Translations under genes and position numbers: made by a program
Source: Candidatus Rokubacteria bacterium RIFCSPLOWO2_02_FULL_72_37
GTDB lineage: Bacteria; Methylomirabilota; Methylomirabilia; Rokubacteriales; CSP1-6
Length of the DNA stretch: 18,471 nucleotides
Direction: 5' to 3'
Assembly: GCA_001790315.1 (NCBI GenBank)
Contig: MGCE01000013.1
Span: 1 to 18,471, forward strand
In this document: positions 7,049 to 13,912 of the stretch, piece by piece
Layout of the letters: every line of letters begins with the position of its first letter
How positions within the stretch are numbered: position 1 is the stretch's first letter
The notes under the pieces: model-generated
The model's input: the letters and a program-made list of their open reading frames with translations, nothing else
Told to the model about the DNA's origin: nothing
Database searches by the model: none

Positions 7049-8407
7049 CTAGCTGATCCCGAACCGCTTGAGGCGGCGATACAGCGTCCGCACGGTGAGG
7101 CCCAGGGCCCTGGCGGCCTGGTCTTTGTTGTTTCCGAAGCGCGCCAGCGCTCTCACGATGAGCGCGCGCTCGGCATCCTCGAGCGTCGGAATGGGCTCGT
7201 CCGCCGCCGTCGCCGCCGCGGCCGATGCCCTGCGACCGCCGGCGAGGGGTGGCAGGTCGGCGAGGGTGATCTCGCCGCGGGCGCCGAGGGCGTAGGCGCG
7301 CTCGAGGATGTTCTCGAGCTCCCGCACGTTGCCCGGGAAGTCGTAGGTCTGCAGCGCTGCCAGCGCCTCGGGGGTGATGCCCCGCACGTCGCGATGGAAG
7401 CGGCCGTTGAGCTGCCGGAGGAAGCAGCCCACGAGCGCCGGGATCTCGCCCCTGCGCTCGCGGAGCGGCGGCATCGTGATGCGGACGACGTTGAGCCGAT
7501 AGAAGAGATCCTGGCGGAAGTCACCGGTAGCGATGGCGGCCTCGATATTGCGGTTGGTCGCGGCGACGACGCGGATGTCCACGGTCTGGGTCTTGCTCGA
7601 GCCGACCGGACGGAGCTCTTTCTCCTGTAGCACGCGCAAGAGCTTGGCCTGGAGGGCCGGCGTCAGCTCGGCGACTTCGTCGAGGAAGAGCGTGCCCCCG
7701 TGGGCGGCGCGGACCAGACCGAGGGCGTCCGCCACCGCCCCCGAGAAGGCGCCCCGCACGTGGCCGAAGAACTCGGATTCCATGAGCTCGTCGGGGATCG
7801 CGCTGCAGTTGACCGGCACGAACGGTTTCTTGACCCGCGACGACGTGCGGTGGATGGCCGCGGCCACGAGCTCCTTGCCCGTGCCGCTCTCACCCTCGAT
7901 CAGCACCGGGGAGTCCGACTCCGCCACGCGCGCGATCAGCTCCTTGATCTCGAGCATCGCCGGCGAGGCGCTGATGAGCTCCTTGACGGCGAGCTGCTCG
8001 CCGAGCTCCCGGCGGAGCGCGCTCAGCTCACGGCTGAGGAAGCGCTTCTCGACGAGCTGGCTCATCAGGTGCTGGAGCTCGTCGAGATTCAGCGGCTTCA
8101 CGAGATAGTCGTAGGCGCCCGCCTTCAGCGCCTGCACGGCGGTGGTGACCATCGGGTCACCGGTCATCATCACGACCTCGATCGAGGGGTCGTGATGCTT
8201 GATCTCCTCGAGGGTCCGGAGGCCGTCCATGCCGGGCATCCAGATGTCCACGAGGGCGACGTCGAAGAGCTGATGCTGAGCCTTGGCCACCGCCTCGGCG
8301 CCGTCCGCGGCGGTCACCACGTCGTATCCCCACCCGGCGAGCGCGTCGGCCAGGAGGTCGCGGAGATCCGCGTCGTCGTCGGCGACGAGCACGCGTGGAC
8401 GGTCCAT
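7049..8407 (-). CDS. NtrC-family sigma-54-dependent response regulator
   Basis: A transcriptional activator that, once phosphorylated, uses ATP to open sigma-54 promoters. The 452 residues hold all three modules. The receiver (1-120) has D10/D11, phosphoacceptor D54 (LVDIWMPGMDG), T82 and K104. The AAA+ domain (about 142-375) has Walker A GESGTGK (172-178), the sigma-54 contact loop GAFSGA (219-224), Walker B TLFLDE (239-244), R298 and R304 in FRQDLFYRL, and the FPGNVRELEN signature. A Fis-type helix-turn-helix ends the protein (about 408-452, with DQAARALGLTVRTLYRRL). The loop is GAFSGA rather than the common GAFTGA. The start lies four bases after the hydrolase stop, so the two are probably co-transcribed. 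A likely target is the sigma-54 promoter at 6916-6931; the cognate kinase may be the hybrid kinase downstream, which is inference. Confidence 0.95.
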   Translation of the reverse strand: MDRPRVLVADDDADLRDLLADALAGWGYDVVTAADGAEAVAKAQHQLFDVALVDIWMPGMDGLRTLEEIKHHDPSIEVVMMTGDPMVTTAVQALKAGAYDYLVKPLNLDELQHLMSQLVEKRFLSRELSALRRELGEQLAVKELISASPAMLEIKELIARVAESDSPVLIEGESGTGKELVAAAIHRTSSRVKKPFVPVNCSAIPDELMESEFFGHVRGAFSGAVADALGLVRAAHGGTLFLDEVAELTPALQAKLLRVLQEKELRPVGSSKTQTVDIRVVAATNRNIEAAIATGDFRQDLFYRLNVVRITMPPLRERRGEIPALVGCFLRQLNGRFHRDVRGITPEALAALQTYDFPGNVRELENILERAYALGARGEITLADLPPLAGGRRASAAAATAADEPIPTLEDAERALIVRALARFGNNKDQAARALGLTVRTLYRRLKRFGIS

Positions 8408-8411
8408 CGGG

Positions 8412-9236
8412 CTAGCCGCGCGCCCGCCGGTCGCACCGGGCCAGGAAGTCGAGCACGGCCCGGTTCCAGGCCTCCGGCTGATCCCGGTTGGCGAAGTGGC
8501 TGGCGGGGGAAAGGACGACGAGCTTCGCGCCGCGGATCTTCCGGCGCATCACCCGCATCGGCAGAAGCGACGGGTCGCGGTCGCCGCCGACGAGGAGCAC
8601 CGGCATCCGCAGCCGCGGGAGCTGGTCCGTGATGTGATCCATGGCGATCAGCGCACGCAGCGAGTTGGCGTAGCCGATCGGCGAGAGCTGCCGATACTCG
8701 GCGTAGAACTCCGCCTTCGCGCCGGGGTCCAGGGCGAGCCGCTCGGCGACATTCGGGTTCGCGGTCATCGCGTACTCCGCCATCGCGTCCAGGCCCTGGG
8801 TGAGGGTGATCTCGATGGACCGCGCGCGCATCACGATATTCTGCCACGAGAGCGGCAGCCCCGAGGCCGACGACGAGTTGGTCACGACCAGCGACCGCAC
8901 CCGTGAGGGGAAGCGCAGGGCGAAGCGCGTGGCGATGCCCGCGCCGAGGGAGAGCCCGCCGACGTGCGCGCGCCGGATCCCGAGGTGCTCCAGCACCGCC
9001 TCGAGGTCGAGGGCCCAGCGGTGGAACGAGTACCTGGCCGGGTCCGCCGGGCTGTCCGAGCGCGCATGGCCTCGCGGCTCCCACAGGATGAGCCGGTGGT
9101 GCGCGGCGAGGTCGGGCACGTTCACGTCCCACATCTCGACGTTGCCGCCGATGCCGTAGGCGAGCACGAGCGGTGTGCCGCGTCCGTGCTCTTCGTAGTA
9201 GAGGCGCACCCGGTCGTCGGTGCGAAGGTACGGCAT
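8412..9236 (-). CDS. Alpha/beta-fold hydrolase
   Basis: A serine hydrolase of 274 residues in the AB-hydrolase-1 group that includes 3-oxoadipate enol-lactonases, esterases and C-C bond hydrolases. The nucleophile elbow is GGLSLGAG with S96; the likely acid is D221 in GGDRDP, and the base H247 is in SPASHFANRDQPE. The oxyanion strand reads AYGIGGN (27-32) in place of the common HG motif, followed by the conserved DxRGxGxS-type segment as EPRGHARSD (53-61). No signal peptide is seen, so it should be cytosolic. It diverges from the aromatic operon across a 131-base gap and precedes the NtrC-family regulator by four bases. A role in aromatic acid breakdown is possible from position alone, but no substrate can be assigned. 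No clear Shine-Dalgarno precedes the ATG. Confidence 0.88.
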   Translation of the reverse strand: MPYLRTDDRVRLYYEEHGRGTPLVLAYGIGGNVEMWDVNVPDLAAHHRLILWEPRGHARSDSPADPARYSFHRWALDLEAVLEHLGIRRAHVGGLSLGAGIATRFALRFPSRVRSLVVTNSSSASGLPLSWQNIVMRARSIEITLTQGLDAMAEYAMTANPNVAERLALDPGAKAEFYAEYRQLSPIGYANSLRALIAMDHITDQLPRLRMPVLLVGGDRDPSLLPMRVMRRKIRGAKLVVLSPASHFANRDQPEAWNRAVLDFLARCDRRARG

Positions 9237-9292
9237 GGCGCTATGTTACGACGGCCTGGTCCCATTTCAGGAGGAGTCCCGGTCTTCCCCCC

Positions 9293-9322
9293 TTGACAGC
9301 CCCTCCAGAAGTTCAGTATTTT
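9293..9322 (+). promoter_or_regulatory. Sigma-70-type promoter of the hcr-box operon
   Basis: A perfect -35 TTGACA (9293-9298), an 18-base spacer and a -10-like TATTTT (9317-9322) lie 46 bases before the hcrC start. This is the only strong promoter-like sequence before an operon that then runs without gaps over 39 bases to the window end. Confidence 0.6.
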
Positions 9323-9336
9323 TGAAGCCTGATTCA
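9312..9336. promoter_or_regulatory. TTCA/TGAA half-sites overlapping the -10 element, possible operator
   Basis: Three alternating half-sites, TTCA (9312-9315), TGAA (9323-9326) and TTCA (9333-9336), form two overlapping inverted repeats across the -10 region. The first and third are spaced by 21 bases, two helical turns. This arrangement would suit repression by a dimeric regulator, for example the XRE-cupin protein encoded in the operon, but the sites are short and the link is inference. Confidence 0.3.
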
Positions 9337-9354
9337 GCCGAGATAAACTCCGAC

Positions 9355-9361
9355 GGTGGGG
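9355..9361 (+). promoter_or_regulatory. Ribosome binding site that decides the hcrC start
   Basis: GGTGGGG ends six bases before the ATG at 9368. An in-frame GTG at 9356 lies inside this site, so the ATG is the better start and gives the usual short N-terminus before the ferredoxin fold. Confidence 0.6.
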
Positions 9362-9367
9362 TCGCCA

Positions 9368-9910
9368 ATGAAGACACGCATTGCGCTGACCGTCAACGAC
9401 CAGCCGCAAGACCTGCTGGTGCCGGTCCACAAGACGCTGCTCGAAGTCCTGCGCGAGGACCTCGGGTTGACGGGGACCAAGCACGGCTGCGAGCTCGGCG
9501 AGTGCGGCACCTGCACCGTGCTCGTGGACGGCGAGCCCATCCTGTCGTGCCTGGCGCTGCCGGTCGAGCTCCAGGGCCGGCGGATCACCACGGTCGAGGG
9601 CATGGCCGACGGCGCGCGGCTGCACCCGCTCCAGCAGGCCTTCGCCGAGCTCGGGGCGGCGCAGTGCGGATACTGCACGCCGGGCGTTCTGCTCACCGCT
9701 CAGGCGCTGCTCGCAAGCGAAGCCCTGCCGGCGCGCGACCGGATCAAAGAGGCGCTGGCCGGCAACCTCTGCCGGTGCACGGGCTACACGAAGATCCTCG
9801 ACGCCGTCGAGCTCGCGGCCCTCCGCATGTCGCGTGGCCGTGCGAGCCGAGGCGGTGCCTCCGCCGAGGCGAGCGGTGAGATGATCGGAACTACCGGAAC
9901 CAGGGCATGA
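9368..9910 (+). CDS. hcrC: 4-hydroxybenzoyl-CoA reductase-type gamma subunit, two [2Fe-2S] clusters
   Basis: Small iron-sulfur subunit of a xanthine-oxidase-family enzyme, 180 residues; it passes electrons between the FAD subunit and the molybdenum site. The N-terminal plant-ferredoxin-type cluster uses C41, C46, C49 and C61 (GCELGECGTC, then SC). The C-terminal helical domain carries the second cluster through C100, C103 (QCGYCTPG) and C135, C137 (LCRCTGY). All eight ligands are present. The last 30 or so residues after the second cluster are a low-complexity Ala/Gly/Ser/Arg tail, slightly longer than the usual 155-165-residue protein. It overlaps hcrA by four bases (ATGA). The family alone would also fit CO or aldehyde dehydrogenases; the hcr assignment rests on the [4Fe-4S] insert in the neighbouring FAD subunit and the box genes downstream. 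Confidence 0.88.
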   Translation: MKTRIALTVNDQPQDLLVPVHKTLLEVLREDLGLTGTKHGCELGECGTCTVLVDGEPILSCLALPVELQGRRITTVEGMADGARLHPLQQAFAELGAAQCGYCTPGVLLTAQALLASEALPARDRIKEALAGNLCRCTGYTKILDAVELAALRMSRGRASRGGASAEASGEMIGTTGTRA

Positions 9911-12348
9911 GCGCCGGGGAAAAGCACGGGTTCTCGGTGATCGGTCAGCCGCTCCCGAAGCTCGACGCCTGGGCGAAGGTGACCGGCGAGACCCGCTACG
10001 CCGACGACATGGTCCTGCCCCGCATGGCGCACGCCAAGCTGCTCCGCTCGCCGCACGCCCACGCCCTGATCCGCCGCATCGACACGGCGCGTGCCCGCGC
10101 GCTGCCCGGGGTGTACGCGGTCATCACGGGAGCCGACCTGCCGCGCGTGAAGTTCGGGATCCTGCCCGTCTCGCAGGACGAGGAGGCGCTCTGCACGGAG
10201 CGGGTGCGCATGGTCGGCGATGCGGTCGCCGCCGTCGCGGCGGTGGACGAGGAGACGGCCGAGCAGGCCTGCCGGCTGATCGACGTCGACTGGGAGCCGC
10301 TGCCGGCGCTCATGTCCATGGAGGAGTCGCTCGCACATCCCGAGATCCGCATCCACGAGTACGGCGACGGGCCCAACGTGCACAAGCACGTAGCGCTGCA
10401 GTTCGGCGACGTGGACGCGGCCTTCGCCCGCGCCGATCTCGTCCGCGAGGACACGTTCTACTACGAGGGCAGCACGCACCTCCCGATGGAGCAGCACGCG
10501 GCCGTCGCGCAGTGGGGAGCCGACGGCAAGCTGACGCTCTGGTCCTCGACCCAGACGCCGCACTACGTCCACCGGTCGCTCGCGAAGATCCTCGCGGTGC
10601 CCGGCGCGCACATCCGGGTCGTCGCCGCGCCCGTGGGCGGCGGGTTCGGCGGGAAGCTCGACCCCTTCGCCCACGAGATCGCCGTCTGCCAGCTCTCACG
10701 CCTGACGGGCCGGCCCGTGAAGATCGCGCTGACGCGCGAGGAGGTCTTCTACGTCCACCGGGGTCGCCACCCGGTGCTGATGTGGATCAAGACGGGCTTC
10801 ACGAAGCGGGGCGACATCACCGGCTGTCACCTCAAGACGTGGCTCGACGGGGGCGCCTACGGATCGTACGGCGTCGCCTCGACCTTCTACACGGGCGTGG
10901 TCAACCCCGCGAGCTACAAGATGCCCGTGTACAAGTTCGAGGGCGCGCGCATCTTCACCAACAAGCCCCCGTGCGGGCCCAAGCGAGGCCACGGCACGCC
11001 GCAGCCGCGCTTCGCCCTCGAGGTCCAGATCGACAAGGCGGCCGAGGAGCTGGGGCTCGATCCGGCCGACATGCGCCGCCGCATCGTGACCGAGCCGTTC
11101 ACGAAGACGGCCAATCACCTCACGGTGACGACGACCGGCCTCGCCGAGTGCATCGACCGGGTGGTCGAGGCCTCGCGCTGGCGGGAGCGGCGCGCGCGTC
11201 CGCGGGCCCGGGGTGCCCGCAAGCGCGGTGTCGGCTTCGCCTGCTCGGCGTACATGACGGGCGCCGGCACGGCGATCTACTGGAACGCGATGCCGCACTC
11301 GGGCGTCGTCCTGCGCGCCGACCGGAGCGGGGCGGTCGCGCTCCTCTGCGGGGCGACCGACATCGGCCAGGGCTCCGACTCGACCCTCGCCTATCTGGCC
11401 GCGGAGGTGCTGGGGATCGCCCCCAAGGACGTGCACGTGCACCCGGCCGACACGACGCTCACGCCGGTGGACCTCGGCTCCTACTCCTCGCGCGTCACGC
11501 TCATGTGCGGCATGGCGGCGATCCAGGCGGCCGAGCGACTGCGCGGCGCCCTCTTCGAGGCCGTCGCCAAGAAGCTCGAGGTCCCGCCCGGCGCTCTCGT
11601 CGCCCGCGACGGCAAGATCGGCGTGGCGGATGACCGGGAGAAGGCCCTCCCCTTCGCGCAGGCGGTCGAGCTCGGCGAGGCGATGCACGGCGTGCTCGCC
11701 TTCCCGGGCTCGTACGCGCCGCCCAAGCGGGCGGCCACGTTCAGGGGGGGGACGATGGGCCAGTCACCCTGCTACTCCTTTTCCGCGGGCATCGTCGACC
11801 TCTCCGTGGACGAGGAGACGGGCGAGATCGCGGTGCACGACGTCTGGATCGCCCACGACGTCGGGCGCGCGCTCAACCCGCTGCTCGTCGAGGGCCAGGT
11901 GGAGGGCTCGGTGTACATGGGGATCGGCGAGGCGCTGATGGAGGAGCAGGTGTTCCGCAAGAACCTCCACAAGACGCCCTCGATGCTCGACTACAAGAGC
12001 CCCACGGCCCTGGAGATGCCGGAGATCCACACGATCCTCGTCGAGACCGACGATCCGGAGGGGCCGTTCGGCGCCAAGGAAGCGGGCCAGGGCCCGCTCC
12101 TGCCGATCATGCCCGCCATCGCGAACGCCGTGTACCACGCGGTGGGCGTGCGGATCGACGAGGTGCCGATCACGCCCGACAAGATCCTCCGTGCCCTCGA
12201 CCAGAAGCGACGGGGCGGACCCGGGCGCGTCGGGCCCGAGAAGCTGCCGCTGCTCGCGCCCAGGGAGCCGCTCGTCGTCGAGTCGGCGTTCGGCCAGCCC
12301 GCCGCCGCGGTCGTCGTCAGGCCGTTCCAGACGGAGCGTCTGGCATGA
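9907..12348 (+). CDS. hcrA: 4-hydroxybenzoyl-CoA reductase-type alpha subunit, molybdenum cofactor
   Basis: Catalytic molybdopterin-cytosine-dinucleotide subunit, 813 residues. It is expected to remove the para-hydroxyl of 4-hydroxybenzoyl-CoA reductively, giving benzoyl-CoA and water. An a/b hammerhead domain (about 10-135) precedes the cofactor domains. Visible landmarks are the glycine-rich VGGGFGGK (243-250), the cofactor-binding DIGQGSD (485-491) and E725 in FGAKEAG, the position of the family's catalytic glutamate. The segment PPCGPKRGHGTPQPRFALE is the usual substrate-pocket region, here lacking the active-site pattern of CO dehydrogenase (AYRCSFR). It is longer than the Thauera-type subunit (about 770 residues) because of a tail of some 50 residues after TPDKILRAL. 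The start overlaps hcrC (ATGA) and the stop overlaps hcrB. A related hydroxyaryl-CoA, such as the 3-hydroxy isomer, is an alternative substrate. Confidence 0.87.
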   Translation: MSAGEKHGFSVIGQPLPKLDAWAKVTGETRYADDMVLPRMAHAKLLRSPHAHALIRRIDTARARALPGVYAVITGADLPRVKFGILPVSQDEEALCTERVRMVGDAVAAVAAVDEETAEQACRLIDVDWEPLPALMSMEESLAHPEIRIHEYGDGPNVHKHVALQFGDVDAAFARADLVREDTFYYEGSTHLPMEQHAAVAQWGADGKLTLWSSTQTPHYVHRSLAKILAVPGAHIRVVAAPVGGGFGGKLDPFAHEIAVCQLSRLTGRPVKIALTREEVFYVHRGRHPVLMWIKTGFTKRGDITGCHLKTWLDGGAYGSYGVASTFYTGVVNPASYKMPVYKFEGARIFTNKPPCGPKRGHGTPQPRFALEVQIDKAAEELGLDPADMRRRIVTEPFTKTANHLTVTTTGLAECIDRVVEASRWRERRARPRARGARKRGVGFACSAYMTGAGTAIYWNAMPHSGVVLRADRSGAVALLCGATDIGQGSDSTLAYLAAEVLGIAPKDVHVHPADTTLTPVDLGSYSSRVTLMCGMAAIQAAERLRGALFEAVAKKLEVPPGALVARDGKIGVADDREKALPFAQAVELGEAMHGVLAFPGSYAPPKRAATFRGGTMGQSPCYSFSAGIVDLSVDEETGEIAVHDVWIAHDVGRALNPLLVEGQVEGSVYMGIGEALMEEQVFRKNLHKTPSMLDYKSPTALEMPEIHTILVETDDPEGPFGAKEAGQGPLLPIMPAIANAVYHAVGVRIDEVPITPDKILRALDQKRRGGPGRVGPEKLPLLAPREPLVVESAFGQPAAAVVVRPFQTERLA

Positions 12349-13361
12349 TGCGGCTGCCCCCGTTCACGTACGTGGCGGCACGGACGCTCGCCGAGGCGAC
12401 GGCCGCGCTGGCCGAGCACGGCCACGCCGCGATGCTCGTGGCGGGCGGCACCGATCTCTACCCGAACATGAAGCGGCGCCAGTTCGAGCCGAGGGTGCTG
12501 GTGGGCCTGCGCGGGATTCGGGAGCTGTCGGGGGTCCGCGGCTCGGCCCGCGAGGGCGTGACGCTCGGCGCGGGCACGACGCTCTCGACCGTGGCGGCGC
12601 ATCGTGAGATCGCCACCCACTACCCGGCGCTGGCCACGGCTGCGGGGCTCGTTTCCTCGCCGCAGCTCCGCGCCATGGGGACCATCGGCGGCAACGTGTG
12701 CGTGGACACCCGGTGCAACTACTACAACCAGTCCTTCGAGTGGCGGCGCGCGATCGGCTTCTGCATGAAGAAGGACGGTGACACGTGTCTGGTCGCGCCC
12801 GGGAGCACGCGGTGCTGGGCCGTGTCGTCGTCCGACACGGCGCCCGCGCTCGTGAGCCTCGACGCGCGCGTGCGGCTGGTGGGACCCGGCGGCGAACGGA
12901 CCGTGCCGATCGCGGCGCTGTACCGCGACGACGGCATCGAGCATCTCGCCAAGACGCGCGAGGAAATCGTGACCGACATCCTGCTGCCCCCGGCGGACGA
13001 GTGGCGCTCGACGTATTTGAAGCTGCGGCGGCGCGGGTCATTCGACTTCCCGGTGCTCGGCGTGGCGGTGGCCGCGCGGCTCGAGGGTGACGTGGTGCGC
13101 GGCGCGCGCATCGTCCTCGGCGCCGTGGCCTCGCTGCCGCGGTCGGCCGAGCGGGCGGAGGCCGCGCTGATCGGGCGGCGGCTCACGCCGGAGGTGATCG
13201 CGACCGTGGCGGACCTCGCCGCCGGCCCGTCGAAGCCCCTCGACAACACGGACTTCACCCACCCTTACCGCAAGAAGGTCACCCGCGTGTTCGTCGCGCG
13301 AGCCCTCCGCGCCATCGGCGGTCTCGACGCCGGCGGCAGCGCGGTGGAGGAGGTCGCGTGA
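12345..13361 (+). CDS. hcrB: 4-hydroxybenzoyl-CoA reductase-type beta subunit, FAD plus [4Fe-4S] insert
   Basis: Flavin subunit of 338 residues of the CoxM/HcrB family. FAD-binding motifs are AGGTDL (33-38) and TIGGNV (113-118); a CO-dehydrogenase-flavoprotein C-terminal domain follows (about 180-325). The diagnostic feature is an insert right after TIGGNV carrying C124, C140, C148 and C157, spaced 16, 8 and 9. From memory this is exactly the spacing of the [4Fe-4S] ligands of Thauera aromatica HcrB (122, 138, 146, 155). That extra cluster is known for 4-hydroxybenzoyl-CoA reductases, where it lets low-potential electrons enter, and is absent from ordinary xanthine oxidase or CO dehydrogenase flavoproteins. 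An additional C119 lies nearby. The start is the first of two ATGs (ATGATG) overlapping the hcrA stop, with GGAG eight bases upstream. It overlaps the regulator gene by GTGA. Confidence 0.93.
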   Translation: MMRLPPFTYVAARTLAEATAALAEHGHAAMLVAGGTDLYPNMKRRQFEPRVLVGLRGIRELSGVRGSAREGVTLGAGTTLSTVAAHREIATHYPALATAAGLVSSPQLRAMGTIGGNVCVDTRCNYYNQSFEWRRAIGFCMKKDGDTCLVAPGSTRCWAVSSSDTAPALVSLDARVRLVGPGGERTVPIAALYRDDGIEHLAKTREEIVTDILLPPADEWRSTYLKLRRRGSFDFPVLGVAVAARLEGDVVRGARIVLGAVASLPRSAERAEAALIGRRLTPEVIATVADLAAGPSKPLDNTDFTHPYRKKVTRVFVARALRAIGGLDAGGSAVEEVA

Positions 13362-13906
13362 CGGCGCTCGGGGCGCGCATCAAGAGCCTGCGCAACGAAC
13401 GGGGGCTCCAGCAGCGACAGCTCGCGGAGAAGGCGGACCTCACGCCGTCCATGGTGTCGCAGATCGAATCGGGCCGCTTGACGCCGTCGCTGCATACGCT
13501 CGGCAAGGTCGCGGTCGCCCTCGGGGTGCCGATCGCGTCCCTCTTCGACGGCCAGCCCGAGGGCAGCATCGTCGTGTCGCGCAGGACGGACTACCCCGTC
13601 GTGTCGTTCGATGGCTCGTCGGAGCGCTGGGCCGTGCTGGGGGCCGGGCTCTTCCAGGGGAAGATCCGCGCGGTCGTCTCCACGCTGGGTCCCCGCGAGC
13701 ACGGCGTCACGACCGAGAAGGTCGTCATCAAGCCCGGCCAGATGAAACTCTTCTACGTGCTCGCCGGCACGGTGGGACTCCACTACAATGGCGAGCGCCA
13801 CGTGCTCGAGACGGGCGATAGCGCGCTGCTCGACGGCGGTACGTCCCACGGCTGGGAGAACCTCGGATCGAAACCGGCCCAGGCGCTCTGGGTCATTCTG
13901 GGATAG
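13358..13906 (+). CDS. XRE-family regulator with C-terminal cupin domain
   Basis: A DNA-binding regulator of 182 residues, GTG start overlapping the hcrB stop (GTGA). The N-terminal helix-turn-helix spans about 5-62 (QQRQLAEKADLTPSMVSQIE is the core, followed by SGRLTPSLHTLGKVA). A single cupin barrel (about 105-180) follows, with the motif pieces KPGQMKLFYVLAGTVGL and ETGDSALLDGGTSHGWEN. XRE-cupin proteins usually bind a small effector in the cupin and control adjacent genes, so a benzoyl-CoA-type or related ligand is plausible here. It differs from the classic BoxR, whose C-terminal half is shikimate-kinase-like. Being embedded between hcrB and boxC with six bases before boxC, it is made with the enzymes and may autoregulate the operon through sites near 9312-9336. 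Metal-binding histidines of the cupin are incomplete, so an enzymatic role is unlikely. Confidence 0.9.
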   Translation: MTALGARIKSLRNERGLQQRQLAEKADLTPSMVSQIESGRLTPSLHTLGKVAVALGVPIASLFDGQPEGSIVVSRRTDYPVVSFDGSSERWAVLGAGLFQGKIRAVVSTLGPREHGVTTEKVVIKPGQMKLFYVLAGTVGLHYNGERHVLETGDSALLDGGTSHGWENLGSKPAQALWVILG

Positions 13907-13912
13907 GGCGAC

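Noticed and set aside
9237..9292. Promoter for the hydrolase on the minus strand (TAACAT near 9243, or TTATCT near 9342)
   Set aside because: Both candidates match only weakly and the first lies too close to the start codon; neither is convincing.
9368..13361. Assignment of the three-subunit enzyme as CO dehydrogenase or xanthine dehydrogenase
   Set aside because: The large subunit lacks the CoxL AYRCSFR signature, and the flavin subunit carries the four-cysteine insert specific to hydroxybenzoyl-CoA reductases.
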